A DNA stretch of 64,000 nt from Laguncularia racemosa (GCA_037954665.1 JBBMOL010000082.1:3038001-3102000); one strand, 5' to 3'; positions 45,791-59,100 are shown, counted from the stretch's first letter. Made by a program: numbers and translations. The notes: generated by a model not told the origin, from the letters alone.

Positions 45791-47422
45791 TTCCCCTTGT
45801 TTTCTCTCTAAATTTGAAGACAATATAGAGAAAATAAGTGGAAATAGTAGTGATTTACATAAATATTCTTAAAATAAATTGAAAAGGTAAAAAGAAGGAT
45901 ATTTTAGTAAATTAAATAATTTCAATTTTCTCCATTTTCTTTTTCATCTCAATCAATTAATATCAAAAGGAAATATTTCCTTCCATTTCCCTCTATTTCC
46001 ATCTTACTAATCCAAATAACAAATAAAACCAAATTTTCCTTTCATTTCCTTCCCTTTCCTTTCCTTTCTGTTGATTACCAAACATAATATACAAGAAATA
46101 ATAGAGGATCCCAAAAATCCTTTAAAAAAATTCCATTTGTTATTTTCTAATCGATATAAAATAAATTATAAATTGCAGGAACTTCTCCTAAAATTTTTAA
46201 AAATTGAAAGGACCCACAACTTTTTCAAAAGTCTAAAATTATCCCTAAAAAGCTATATTTAAATTTTTGCTATGGTGGACAATGATGTGGCAATCTATTA
46301 AACATATCCAATTTGATAATGTGACAAATACTAAAAATGCAAAGAAAAATATTAGGAAAAAAGAAAAAAGAAAACACAATAATAAAAAAGAGAGTAAAAG
46401 ATCGGGACACAAAGAAGACTAAATCTCAAATATTAATTCAACTACAATAGGCATATAAATGCTTCTAAGGCAAAGTATGAGTTTGTCAAAGCTAATTTTT
46501 TTTTACAATTTTGATATTCGTAATGGGATGGTAGTGGTTTTATTCTTAGAGACATTCACAATGCAATTTTTCTAATAGTGGTCATTTCACATTTATTGTC
46601 ACACTTTACATATAATACTTGCTAAGGAGGAAAACTATCATTGGATATATTTTATGCTACCTCGTTATGTATATTAGTCTTCGAGTAAGTGATTAAATTC
46701 ATATTTTAGTCTTTTTCAATCTCAATAATCCTTTTATATGTCCAAAGTTTGCTACTTTTTAATCATTTTCTCATAAATTTTGTTTTATTATTTATTTGCA
46801 AACCCTCTTCTTTTCCTTCTCTAGATTTGCTGTGCAATTTGTAAGGTCTTCTACATACCTTTTTAAAGCTCTAATAATCCTTTTTTCTTATAAAGTTTGC
46901 AACCTTTTTACTATTATTTTCTCATAAATCTTTTTTTATTATTTTCTTGTACATCCTATTCTTTTCCTTTTCCAAATCTACTTTGCGTTTTGCATGTGTC
47001 TTCTTGGTGCCATGTATCTATTGCTCCTTTTTTTTCTCTCCTAGTTTTACTTTTATTTTCCTTAATTTTCTACATTTTTAGTTTTTTTCTCATTATCTAA
47101 TTAAATATATTGATTGATTACCGCATCATTGTCCACTTTAGCAAAAGGTTACATATAAGCAATCACATTAGCCTTTTAAGAAGGTAAATACCACTTTTTT
47201 AAAAAGTTTAGGTTCCATGAAATTATTAAAGTGTGTAGAAGTGGTTTGTGTAATTTACTCAAAAACAAAATATGTTTAAGTATGTAAATAGATATCTAAA
47301 TTTACTTTATAATTTTATTTTAAATTTATAATTAATAATTAGGATTATTTTGATTTTTTAAATACCTATTACATCATTATGATTTATATAAACATAAGAT
47401 GCTAGGTAAATTATACAGACAT
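45791..47422. other. AT-rich intergenic DNA; possible outer MITE arm to about 46085
   Basis: The C/T-rich stretch ending TTACCAAACAT near 46083 faces TGTTTGGAGCGG near 44891 in inverted orientation, hinting at a larger MITE around the hairpin. The rest (46090-47420) shows no gene. Confidence 0.35.
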
Positions 47423-48523
47423 GTCACGCCCCACTAAGTACCTCGATTGTGATAACTCACCATGATAAAAGCACTCACAGAGCATGTCTATTATAACTAC
47501 AAAAATATTAGCAATAATAGATACAAGGGGTAAATATTATATGTAATGCCTTAGAACCTAAGACGCCACACCCTACCACGTATTAGCACTGAGTAGTGAT
47601 ATGCTAGACTCTATATCTCCATTCTAATTTCAAACCTATTCATCTTCACCATACATTAATATAATTATAACTCCAATAATAGAGAAGAATAACTCTTAGT
47701 GAATTATTCTAATTCTCATTACTTAAGAGAAATACATTAAACTCCAATCCCAAAACCAGGATAAACATCCATTAACATATAATGAAATAGCATATTTAAG
47801 AGTCTATAAACTATCAACAAGTTCTCTAATCAAAATCCTTAAGTTCTTAAAAAAAGGATCTTTCATTATCTCCTACTTCATTCATCACCATAGTAGTATT
47901 GATACTCTCCACCATTCTCATTCCAACAATGATACACTACATTTCTATTCTCATCGTAGTCAACATACTTGTCGTATTCACTTATAGTTGAAAAATAATT
48001 GGAACAAGCTTAAGTCTAGTACATGAGTACCATACAGTCATGTGTGTGCCACAATAATAATAATATCAACACATGTAAATGCAATAGATATGCTCATCAC
48101 AATCATTTGATTATTATCTTAGATTAATCAATATACAACACATGGGTGCTCATAATCCCGTCACATCATATAATATTTGTACATATATATTCCTAGATTG
48201 AGAATTTCCACTACAGGCCCCGTCTAACTCTAATCTACCCTAAACCATTTCGATATAAGGCTCCACTAAAGGCAATGCGATACACTAATTATCAGGGTGC
48301 TCCTTAAGAATCTACCACTGTAGGCTCCTAGGTCGAGCTAAACATAAGCAACACATATAATTAAACCCAATATTCAATCAAAGTCATTTATATACTACGT
48401 TAACAATCACAAATAGCAAACATGGTAAACATGTACCTAGAGAAGTGATCTCACAGTTAGCTCTTATATCACTAGAAAAGGGATATTGACCTGTCAAATA
48501 TAAAGGACTAAGTTTAGTTTTAT
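47423..48523. repeat. Unclassified repeat-like DNA beginning TGTCACGCCCC
   Basis: The TGTCACGCCCCAC start near 47423 is a motif often seen at plant LTR starts. The sequence to 48523 is non-coding and has phrases such as CCACTGTAGGCTCC repeated in variant form. It is interrupted by the solo LTR at 48529 and may resume after 49846. No second LTR was found. Confidence 0.35.
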
Positions 48524-48528
48524 CATAT

Positions 48529-49841
48529 TAATAAGTGTTAAAAGACTTATTATTTATGTTTATTTGGACATATTTGTTATGTATTTCTTGTGATTTGTTG
48601 AAGAAAATGATACTTATTTTATGAAAATTTCATTTTAGGATTTAAAAACTTATTTGGAAGATTTCATGATGATTACAAAGAAACTAAGGCAAACTAAACA
48701 AGTTTGAATCAATTTTGTAAAGGAACAAAATTTTCTTTTTTAGCCCCTGCCATTCAACATGGCACAACAAGCATACGCACTCTGTTTTTCTAGCCCTACC
48801 TCTAACATGGCCATGTAGCTGGCCATGCAGACCTACAATTATTAGAAAGCTATAAATAGTGCCATTATTTTGTATTAAGGTTAATTAGAGAGTTTAGCTT
48901 AGAGTTTTTCCAACAGTTTTAAAGCAGTTTTTTTTCTAAAGTCTAGGAGAAAAAATACGAAGAACTTAAGAGAAGAAATTGCTTATACATCATTGGTGAT
49001 CACAAGACACCAATTACAAGGTTTTTTTTTTTTCTATACATTATGATTTCTTTTATTTTATTTAGATCTTTTGTGCTTATTGTAAACTCCACAAAGGAGT
49101 AAATTTTTCATATCTTGCACTTCGTGAAATCCTAAACCATGTGAATTGAATTGCTATTTAATTAATGAAAAATTCATATTTTTGTATCTATTCATGTGAT
49201 TTCATTGACTTGTGATTGATTTATGCACAAATTAATTGCATGTTTGATTCTTATTAGATAGAAAGAGGTTTTATCTAATAAGACAAATAATCATGAATAG
49301 AGAAATTGTGTGTTTCACCTAAAGGAAGAGAAATTCTAATTTTCTGCTATAAGAATTTAATTTTTATCATAAAGATCCTAAACTTCTTGCAATCTTATAT
49401 GGCATTAGTGAGAGAGAGGTCTCCACTATCTCATGTATGGTTATGAATTAATTTACTCAAGAGAGTAATTGATTTAATTGATGAGATCTTGTAGTGCAAA
49501 GTATGAATAATTCATCAATCAATCAATTATTAAAAGAATTTTAAGGTTTAGGGTGGATCAAGGTAAGGGATATGTCTTGTGATTTAATTCACCTTTTGAA
49601 AGCGTATATAATTAATCTTAGGATTGCTAGATTAGTTGTTTAGTATTTGAATCATAAATCTCACTTTAAAATTTAGGCAAAATAGTAAAAACACGGTAAT
49701 ATTAATACTTGTTCTCAAGATCCTTATAGACGACACCCTAAAATCCATGCTATATTAAATATGTATACTTGCCTAACTTAGATCTTAGATTTAATTAGGT
49801 TTATAAATTTAGAATTTGATACAATTCGTAAATGCGCATCA
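48529..49841 (+). repeat. Solo LTR (plus orientation), same family as 33698-35075
   Basis: It starts TAATAAGTGTTAAAA (ancestral TG), ends GCGCATCA, and is 1313 bp long. Flanks CATAT (48524-48528) and CCTAT (49842-49846) are an imperfect 5-bp TSD. It has a TATA box, TATAAATA, at 48851. It aligns with the minus-strand reading of 33698-35075 at both ends and through the middle (for example the GGTTTATAAATTTAGAATTT end block). Confidence 0.82.
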
Positions 49842-49846
49842 CCTAT

Positions 49847-50605
49847 GACTTACTCTAAGTTCACTAATTGGTTAATCATGTTCTAATTGCAGAATTTCCC
49901 TTCCCATTGTTTTATCATGCATCAATCTTATTTTAAAATTGTAGAAAAATGAAATAGAATTGAAGTGTGAGTGTTCTAGAACAACACGACTATGTGTGTG
50001 GCCATGTAGAGGAACACGGAAGGGAATATAGCTATGCTAATGGCTGTGTACCTTTTTATGTATAACAGTTTTCTGGCACACCCAACTACAAGGTTGTATA
50101 TTTGGCCATGTAATTCAACAAGGTAGGGTATACGATTGTGTATTGTGGCTGCGTACCGTTCTATGAACTTTTACAATTCAACATGCCAAAATACACGAGA
50201 GCGTCCTATAGTTGTGTACCTTTTGTACACTTTTGTAATTCAATACAAGCTGGTATATAAGTGTATGCCTTGTCATGTACTCAATCGTTTCATCACGAAT
50301 CCCATTTTTCTCTTATGCAATTTGCTCCTCAACCTAATTTCTATGAATCTAAATCAAATTGGATCAACTAACTTATTAATTCTAATACACTATATGAATC
50401 TTGTGAACTTACTGGTTTCAATTGTGATTGAAATCCTCAAATTGCCTAATCTCACACTTGTTCTATCTCACTCTTTGTTCCAAACTGTCACCAAATTTAC
50501 TTAAACCTATGAATATTTAATCAGAAAAATGCACCTTAATTATTAGAGCCCTTACTTGATGAAAGTGGGTTGATCTTTGTGAATTTCCATTAGGTCGCTT
50601 GGTAT
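49847..50605. repeat. Degenerate tandem-like DNA
   Basis: Between about 49980 and 50290 phrases of the type GGCTGTGTACC...TTTTGTAATTCAA recur three or so times at roughly 75-90 base spacing with heavy divergence. The frame 50136-50504 plus is probably fortuitous. Confidence 0.4.
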
Positions 50606-50611
50606 ATGTCT

Positions 50612-51900
50612 TGATCGTTGCAGATCGATGCAATAGGCAAGCGCACCTATCGTAGCGTAGTGTAGTGTTCGAAATCAGGGTCGTTCCAAGGAGATTAAAG
50701 TTCACCAATTACTAATACATACTCCGTTCCTATTATCCAACCGATCAAGGCGAGTGAATGATTTAATGAACTTAACTAAAAGAGACAAATTATAAAATGT
50801 ACTGAGCTAAAGAAAAGGAACTTAACAAAACACGAGTTCGAATCAACAACTAAGCAACCTAGATCTCTCTCTAATCCCATTCATGCCATGCGAATCATTA
50901 GAAACAAAAGATTAAACAATCCAGTTCTTAAGCTGTAGAGTTTCATTAGTCAAACTAACAGTTCTCTCAAATCTATTAGCTTATCTAATCCTACGTTTAT
51001 CCGTTAGAATCTCTTCTCAACTAATAGTAACCTAGGATTGCATGAAGCACTTGACTGTCTCACCGTTTAGTTGGTAAACAGAAGATTTTCGTTATCCTAT
51101 CTCTAGAATCACGATCAAATCTCATTCATTACCCTTAGATCTAATCATACAAGCAATTTCTCAATCGACTTGAATGAAATCAAACATAGATTCATACTCT
51201 GGAAATATAAATCTAAGATACACATCAAGAACAAGTAATGAAACAAAAGAACATCAATATGTCTTCATTAAGATCAATCCTTCATCACATGACAAGAATG
51301 GTTTCAAAAGAGATCTAGATCTCTAGATTACTCCTCCATGAGAGAAAGAATGTAAATATAATTGATAGGGGAGCAACTAGAGTTCATGATTACCACCCGG
51401 AATTTCGAATCTTGAATGCTTTGGTTGAGACAAGGATCCTCTTGTGTTGTTGTTCCAAGAGAGAAAAGTGAGATATGTGTTAAGAATAAAACCCTTGGTC
51501 TGCCTCCCTTTTCTCTCTCCACTTAAATATATATATATAAACATGTACAAAGTAAGAGAAAGGGGGCAAATATAATTAAAGTCGCGACTGATCCATACGC
51601 CCTGTATGGAAGGGGTGTAGTGGTCTCTGTGCTTGAAATTGATGCTCCATATGCCCCTCCATATAGGGTCGTATGAAATTGCCCTGAGTTTTCTAGGCTC
51701 ATATGGGGTGTATAGGCAAAAAGCTTGGCTTTTCCTTTTCTTTTCTTGATGAATCCGATTGATTTCTTCGTGATAGGTTCCACATCACCTAAAAGCGATA
51801 CATTATGCTATTAAGTACCAATTTTAAATGATTTCTACTAGATTTACAACAAAAAGAACTTGAAATCATCTACGAATTAAGAGTGTTTCATCTTTCATCA
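50612..51900 (-). repeat. 3' LTR of the Athila element
   Basis: On the minus strand it starts TGATGAAAGATGAAACACTC and ends ...GCAACGATCA; 1289 bp. Compared with the 5' LTR it lacks a 42-bp stretch (equivalent to 61685-61726) and two short pieces near the palindromic CCATACG motifs. Confidence 0.94.
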
Positions 51901-51911
51901 AATTCCCCTAC
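51901..51911 (-). other. Polypurine tract of the Athila element
   Basis: On the minus strand GTAGGGGAATT directly precedes the TGATGAAAG start of the 3' LTR. Confidence 0.8.
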
Positions 51912-53583
51912 ACTTGATTCTTTGCTTGTCCTCAAGCAAAATGGATAAACACTCAATTCAATGAGGACTCACAAAACAGACAATCATCAACATTCATTAG
52001 ATATAAACTTTGAAACACAAAAGGATTCCTCTTTCTTCTAACTTGTGTTACACCTTATCAAGAAAATTGAACAGAGAAAACTTTAGCCAAAAGTCTAGAA
52101 TTAATCAATGTAAATCAAGCTTTTATCCCTATTGTTAAGGTTAGCTTCCAAAACTACGATTAATTGTAAGTTTAAACAGACAAAAAGGAGAATTAGTCCA
52201 CTTTGAAAAGTTATTTAGGAGGATATGATCCTTTAGGCAATCTGTCCAAGTAAAGTAACCTGAAAAGAAAGTAGACTGCATCAGCACTCCACCTAGCTTC
52301 TCCCTTCTATAAAGATCTCTTCAGGGGTTTATTTTTAGTCAACTCTTTAATTAAATTGGATCCCGCAACCCATGTAGCGAGCTTTCAACCGATAATCTCT
52401 GGTTCATCACCCAAGTTAACAGACGTTGTCCCCTCAAATGAAGACATCCCTACAGACTTAATTACTCGAGTTGGAAGAATCCTTCAATTTTTTTTTTTAC
52501 TTTCCCATCTTGTTTTGGTAATTTCCTTGATCGGCTAATCCCAAGCCAGACGACCTTAGGTGACCAGGTTTTAAAGGGACCCTAACGAATCTCTATTACC
52601 TTAACCTTTAGGGAAGTTATTCAAATAGTTAGTAGAGGGAACAGACTTTGCTCTTCTGAGGAACCAAAGTCCGCCCATACTAAAAGAATTCTATTTACTA
52701 TTACTGATTTAAAGATTAAAGAGATCTCTTAAGAGAGAATCACTAAGAAGACTACCTCATTTGCCCCTTCTTTGAGGGTTAAATGGCTCTCTAGGAATTC
52801 AAAAGAGAACTAACCCTCCTAGAAAACTTCCTAAAGTTAAACCAATTAACCTTTTTCTAAGGATCCCGAACTAATCTTAATTCCAAAATCCAATGTTAAG
52901 CAACGGGTAAACTTGCTTCACAAGGATTTCATCCCACAATTTTGGCCAAGTTAACACAATCCAACATGACTAAAGTGCATTACAAGATAAGATTTTAGAG
53001 CCAATCCCTTATTAAATGCTAAATTGTCTTTTTCCATCAGGGATGAATAAATTGAAAATTTTGAAAAAAAATTTCCTACAAATGCAATGATAAAAGAAAA
53101 ATTTTGAAAATTTTTCTATCTTTTTGCTGGACTTCAACCACTCCTAGTTCATTTTTCTTCCTTCTACAAGGAATCCCATTCTTCTCCCCCACAGTTAAAT
53201 GAGACATTGTCCCCAATGTCTTGACATATAATTCCAAGGTAAGAGAAAAAAAATGCATCAACAAGTTATTATATGATAAGGAAAGAAAAGAACTAGTACT
53301 CCCCTGAGCCTGGTCAACACAAATCAACCTCATGAACCGCCACGAGTTGAGAAACAAGAAAGTTAAAAAGTTCTTGCAGCAAAAGTGAAGTAGAATCTAC
53401 GATCTCTGCATCTTGAAAAGTTACTGATGTCGACAAGAAAGCGAAAGTAAGACAGTTAACTAAAAAGAAACAAAGTGAGGCAAGAGTCTAAAGATAGAAA
53501 AAGTTACAAAGTTTGCTCTCTCTCTCACACAGTTAACTAAAAAAGAAAGAATTGAAGAAAAAGAAAGTTGGTAGCTAAGAGGA
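51912..53583 (-). other. Athila 3' untranslated region
   Basis: 1.7 kb between the third ORF and the PPT. No coding region was recognised; frames such as 53076-53357 minus and 52356-52538 plus have no family features. A long untranslated stretch here is usual for Athila. Confidence 0.55.
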
Positions 53584-54772
53584 CTAGGCTTCCTCCTCAA
53601 TCTCTGCTTCCTTCTGATATTCGTCTATTTGCTGCTCTGTGTCATCCTCTTCTTCACCTTGACTTCCACTCTTTTCTCCCTCCCCTCCGACATGCTGACC
53701 TCCATCTCCATCATCGCTAGATGAGGAGGATGATGAAATGCAATAAGGTAATTTGACTTTTAGTTTGCTGGCAAAAGCTCGGATATATTGTTTCAGGCTT
53801 TTATTTTTCTTGCGAAGCTTTCGCACTTCATTTGTCAATGCATCCAACCATCGGGAGGTGTCGTCTTGAGGTGCTTCCATCTCTTCCTCTAATGAGGATT
53901 CTCCTTTTGCAACCTTGGGAATGTTAAACTGAATAAGCACATTTTCACTCATTGGGAGAGACTCTCCTACTTCATCTACTAGTGGTTGTAGGGGGAATTC
54001 ATCTATGTTTTTGAGAATTGTTGTGATATAAGCCTCACAAAATACACCCCGCTTAGAGAGTTAACCCTGTTATCTGATGGCAAAAGCTAACTCAACTCCC
54101 ACATTCACTCGAGTCTTAGTAATCATACTCCACATGGCATAAAGTTCCAGTTGACTTACCACTCCGATGGATTGGAGTCTTCCATAAACGGAGTGAGCCA
54201 AGAGCGAGTGAAGGATTCGGTAGCTTAGCTTCTTTAGATGAGAGCCACGGGGGAGTGAAGAATCATAATTAGAAGTCCTGCTGAAGCGACGCCAAATTTC
54301 AGAGATTGTTAAATCCCTTGGTAATGTAGTTGGCAATGCTCGAAACTCGTCGCTAGCTATGAACTCTGATGAATATAACCCCGTGTACTCACAAAACTGG
54401 GTCATTGAAAGTGTATGATGTTTCCCAAAGGCTTGAAATGAGACCTCATTGTCTAAGCCGAAGAGGCGATTCGGTCTGTGGATTCTAAAGGTGGCTAGAA
54501 ACTCAAGTGTTAGCCCTCTATAGATCTTTTCGCGGGTGGAAAGGAGGGTGGCCCAAGCGGGGTCAAACAAGAGTCTCAAATTGCCGCTTTTGTCCATATT
54601 CCTGAATCAGTGTGGAATTCACTTAGATGTTGGGGACAATCTGCTTCTTCTCCACCAATTTTCTATAGAGGTCAGCTTGGGCATCATTGAATCCCTTGGG
54701 TATCGTTATACTGCTACCCCCTTGTTCCATTCTACTTCTCTTCCTTTGTGTCTTTTGCTTCTTGGGGGCCAT
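53584..54772 (-). pseudogene. Athila third ORF ('ATHILA ORF-1 / envelope-like' protein), broken
   Basis: The start is the ATG at 54772 (MAPKKQKTQRKRSRMEQGGS), a basic nuclear-signal-like N-terminus. A stop near 54628 and a frameshift near 54600 follow. The globular part lies at 54597-54070: FDPAWATLLSTREKIYRGLT, LEFLATFRIH, HTLSMTQFCEYTGLYSSEF, SYRILHSLLAHSVYGR. Two in-frame stops follow, then the same frame continues VFCEAYITTILKNIDEFPLQ and, at 53952-53584, a likely coiled coil (WLDALTNEVRKLRKKNKSLK), a Ser/Asp run and a very acidic tail. This matches the Athila downstream ORF family (start-to-end about 396 codons). No convincing membrane span was seen. Function is unknown. Confidence 0.78.
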
Positions 54773-56100
54773 CTACAGGAGTTTAACTATAAAGAAATAA
54801 GGCACAAAATGGTTCCTACTTGCTATTCCACCATGCATATGCGATAGAGTTTACAAACAAGGCATGCTTTGAGTGAAGAGAGTGAAGTACATAGCCTAAA
54901 AACATGATGCAAGGATGGAATGCGTGATGCCAAAAGGTATAGTCTATGCAAGGGAATATTGACAACATTGAGACATCATTCCAATAATGAGGGAGAGTAT
55001 GAATTGTACAATGCATGTGTTTAAACCTGGAAGTGAAGCAACATCAAGCAATCATCTACAATTAGAAGCACATTATGGATGAATAAGAGGAACTTATAGT
55101 GCTTACACTAAAACCCATATCCTAATCCTGAAAAATCTGTAAAGTTATGGTCTTGAGAGTGAAAATTGATGTCTAGAAGGATTATTTACACAATAAACAT
55201 GGTAAGAAGTATTAGAACACAAAAGCCCCTTGTTAGACCATCAATTGTGCACGGATTGAGTGATGGAACCCAAATTTACAATTTGAAATTCGAAAAACTA
55301 CTGCATATTTCGAAACCCCCTAACATAACAAGATATAATATCTAATCACACAATGAAATGGAACAAGGAATCAGTATAAAAAAAAATCCCAAGAATGAAA
55401 ATCAACCAGCCCTCATATATCTTGCATGTAGCAGTCCACAAAATACAGATCCGAATTGGAAGACAATGGTGAGAAGAGGAAGAGGAAAAATACCTTTAAC
55501 GCGCCTTGAGAGGTGGAAAAGAGAAAGAAGAAGATGATTTTGTGAAGTTTTATGTGTGTACAGTGAAGGAGAGTGAGAGCGTGCGAGGAAGAAAGAGAGA
55601 GAGACAAAGATGAGAGGTAAAATCTGAAATGAGAGAGCAAGGGAGTGTTTTTTTTTTTTAAAACAAGTGCACAGTGTTTCCAGTCCATACGCCTCGTATA
55701 GAAGGGGTGTAGCACCTTCTGTGCATTTTGGGGGGCTGGCCTGGGTTGATATGGCTTCGTATGGATTCCATACGGGGGTGTATGGGCGTATCAGAAAAAT
55801 CTTTTTGCTTCTTACCTTATATTTACCTTTGGAATGAAATGTGGTGAATTCCTCAACCCGAGATGCACCTCCCAAGCTCCTCATGGGTCAACCTGCCCTT
55901 TCGCAATAAAAAATCCTCAAAGTTCTCTACTTTAGGAAGTTGTAAAAGATCCAAAATGCGGCTTCTATACAATAAAAAAACGTTAAGGAGGAAAGATAAA
56001 CTAAACATATATATGCAAAAGAAAAAGAAAGAGATAGGCCCAGACAGCCTTCCAAAAGACGCTTTGTTTAAAGTCGTTAGCTCGACGTCTTGAAATCACT
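54773..56100 (-). promoter_or_regulatory. Athila pol-ORF3 spacer with LTR-like promoter module
   Basis: At 55682-55795 the spacer carries TCCATACGCCTCGTAT and GAAGGGGTGTAG followed by GGGTGTATGGGC. The same block occurs in the U3 part of both LTRs (62697-62838 and 51591-51722). On the minus strand it is followed by a C/T-rich stretch (about 55650-55500) and then the ORF3 start. This looks like a diverged U3-type promoter placed before ORF3. Frames 55402-55884 and 55413-55715 minus lie over this block and look fortuitous. Confidence 0.45.
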
Positions 56101-59100
56101 TCAAGTGGTTGGGGGAAAGAGAGTAAACTCTTCTCTTTCTCTAAAAACCTCTTGTTCACCATGGTATAATTTAAGCCTTTGAGCATTTACCTTGAAGATT
56201 CCCTTGTCGGGGTGTTCAATCTCAACCACTCCATAGGGGAAGACTTTCCTTACCCTAAAAGGGCCCGACCATCTAGACTTCAGCTTGCCTGGAAACAACT
56301 TCAATCTTGAGTTAAAGTGTAGAACAAAGTCACCCTCCTTGAAACGTTTTGGGTGTTGTATTCTAGAATCATAATACCTCTTTGCTCTTTCTTTATAGGT
56401 GAAGGAATTCTCATAGGCCATGAGTCTCCACTCATCCAACTCATTGAGTTGCATCCGTCTTTGTATCCCGACCTTCTTAAGATCCAAATTGACTGATTTA
56501 ATAGCCCAATAGGCCTTGTGCTCGATTCCGACGGGGAGGTGGCATGCCTTGCCATACACAAGCCGATAGGGAGTAGATCCCAGTGGTGTTTTATAGGCAG
56601 TTCTATAGGCCCACAAGGCCTCATCCAATCTTTCAGCCTAGTCCCGCCTATGGTGTGCTACAGTTTTCTCTAAGATGTGCTTTAATTCTTTATTCGACAC
56701 CTCCACTTGTCCACTAGCTTGGGGGTGATATAAGGTAGCAAGTCTATGAGTAACCTCGTATCTTTTCAGCACCTTCTCAATTTGAGTATTACAGAAGTGA
56801 GTGCCTCTGTCACTAATAAGCGCTTGTGGGGACCCAAACCTACAGAAAAGCTTTTTAAGGAACTTTACCACCACCCTGGAGTCATTTGTTGTCAAAGCTT
56901 GCGCTTCCACCCATTTGCTCACATAATCCATAGTAACCAATATGTACTTGTTGCCAAAAGAGGGGGGGAAAGGTCTCATGAAGTCAATACCCCATACGTC
57001 AAACACTTCACACTCAAGGATGTATTGTTGGGGCATTTCATCTCTTCTTAACATATTTCTAGGCCTTTGACAACTGTCACATTGCGCTACATAACTTTGA
57101 GCATCTTTAAATAATGAAGGCCAATAAAAACCCAACTCCAAAACCTTATGGGCAATCCGGTTAGCACTGTGATGACCTCCGGTCGGTCCAGAATGACAGT
57201 GGAAAAGAATTTTCCATCCTTCTTCCCGAGAGACACACCTCCTGATTAATTGATCGGCATAAACCCGAAACAAGTATGGATCCTCCCAAAAGTAGTGTTT
57301 CAAATTGGCAAAGAACTTCTTCTTTTGATGATAATTCAAATCCTTGGGGAGAACCTTAGCCACTAAATAATTGGCGATGTCAGCGAACCATGGTGTGTTA
57401 GATTCTTCCAAAGAACAAGCCACAAACAATCTCTCCTCTGGAAACTCGTCATTGATGTCTGAATCATTGAACTTTTGTAAGTGTGGATTTTCCAACCTTG
57501 ACAGATGATCAGCTGCTAAGTTCTCGGAACCCTTCTTGTCTTTAATCTCAAGGTCGAATTCTTGGAGGAGTAGGATCCATCTTATGAGACGTGATTTGGC
57601 GTCTTGCTTTGTCAACAAGTACTTCAAAGTTGAATGGTCCGTATATATTATGACCTTGGATAAAATGAGATAGGGGCGGAATTTATCAAAAGCAAAGACA
57701 ACCGCCAATAATTCCTTTTCAGTTGTTGTATAGTTCTCTTGTGCGGAATTCAATGTCTTGCTTGCATAATGGATGGCTTGGAAATATTTATCCTTACGTT
57801 GTCCCAGCACAGCCCCAACAACTAGATCACTTGCATCACACATCAACTCGAAGGGAAGACTCCAATCCGGTGTGACCATAATAGGAGCATGAGTAAGTTT
57901 TTCCTTAAGAAGGTTGAAGGCATCAAGGCATCCTTGAGTGAATTCAAAAGGGGCATCTTTTTCCAAGAGCTTTGTCAATGGCCTTAAAATCCTTGAAAAA
58001 TCTTTGATAAATCGACGATAAAAACCGGCATGGCCCAATAAGCTTCTTATTGCCTTTATTAAAGATGGTGGAGGAAGTTTGGATATTGCTTCCACCTTCG
58101 ACTCATCCACTTCAATTCCCTTCTTAGATATTTTATGGCCTAGCACAATCCCTTCTTATGTCATAAAATGACACTTCTCCTAATTCAACACTAGATTAGT
58201 GTTCTCAGATCTTTGCAAGACTAGCTTCAAATGATCAAGGCATTCATTAAAGGAGTCCCCATAAACTGAAAAATCATCCATGTATACCTCCATACTATCT
58301 TCAATCATGTCTTCAAAGATGGCCAACATGCATCTCTGAAAGGTGGCTGGTGTATTGCACAGTCCAAAAGGCATTCGTCGATAAGCAAAGGTCCCAAATG
58401 GACAAGTGAACGTTGTCTTTTCCTGATCTTCCGGTGCAAGGGGGATTTGAAAATACCCGGACATTCCACCCAGGAAACAATAGTAAGCGTGCCTAGCCAG
58501 CCTCTCCAGCATTTGATCAATGAATGGAAGAGGGAAGTGATTTTTTCTAGTGGCCTCATTGAGTTTGCGATAATCAATGCATACTCTCCACCGAGTGACC
58601 GTTCTCATAGGAATAAGCTCATTTTTTTCATTTGGCACGATGGTCATACCACCCTTCTTTGGAACGACTTGTACAGGACTTACCCATAAGCTATCAGAGA
58701 TTGGGTATATCATCCCCGCATCAAGTAGTTTTACTACTTTTTTTACCATGTCCCTCATGTTTGGGTTAAGTCTACACTAAGGTTGGATCACAAGCTTAAC
58801 ATCATCTTCCAACAAGATTTTATGGGTACAAAATGAGGGACTAATGCCCTTTATACCAGCCATCTTCTAGGCAATAGCTTTCTTATGTTGACCAAGAACA
58901 AATAAGAGCTTCTCCTTCTGATCCTTGTTGAGATTCGAAGATATGTTAACTGGAAGTTTAGAACCCTCTTCCAAGAATGCATATTGAAGATAACTTGGTA
59001 GTTGTTTGAGCTCTAATTCAAGGGGTTCCTCTGTAGACGGCTTAGACTTGTGGATGTTGGAACGATTTATATCCTCAAAGCCTCTATCTTTTTTTTTTTT

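Noticed and set aside
50136..50504. 122-codon plus-strand frame
   Set aside because: It spans degenerate repeat-like DNA; its hydrophobic content reflects T-rich sequence rather than a membrane protein family.
55402..55884. 160-codon minus-strand frame between Athila pol and ORF3
   Set aside because: It overlaps the LTR-like motif block and C/T-rich spacer; no similarity to a known Athila protein and low complexity.
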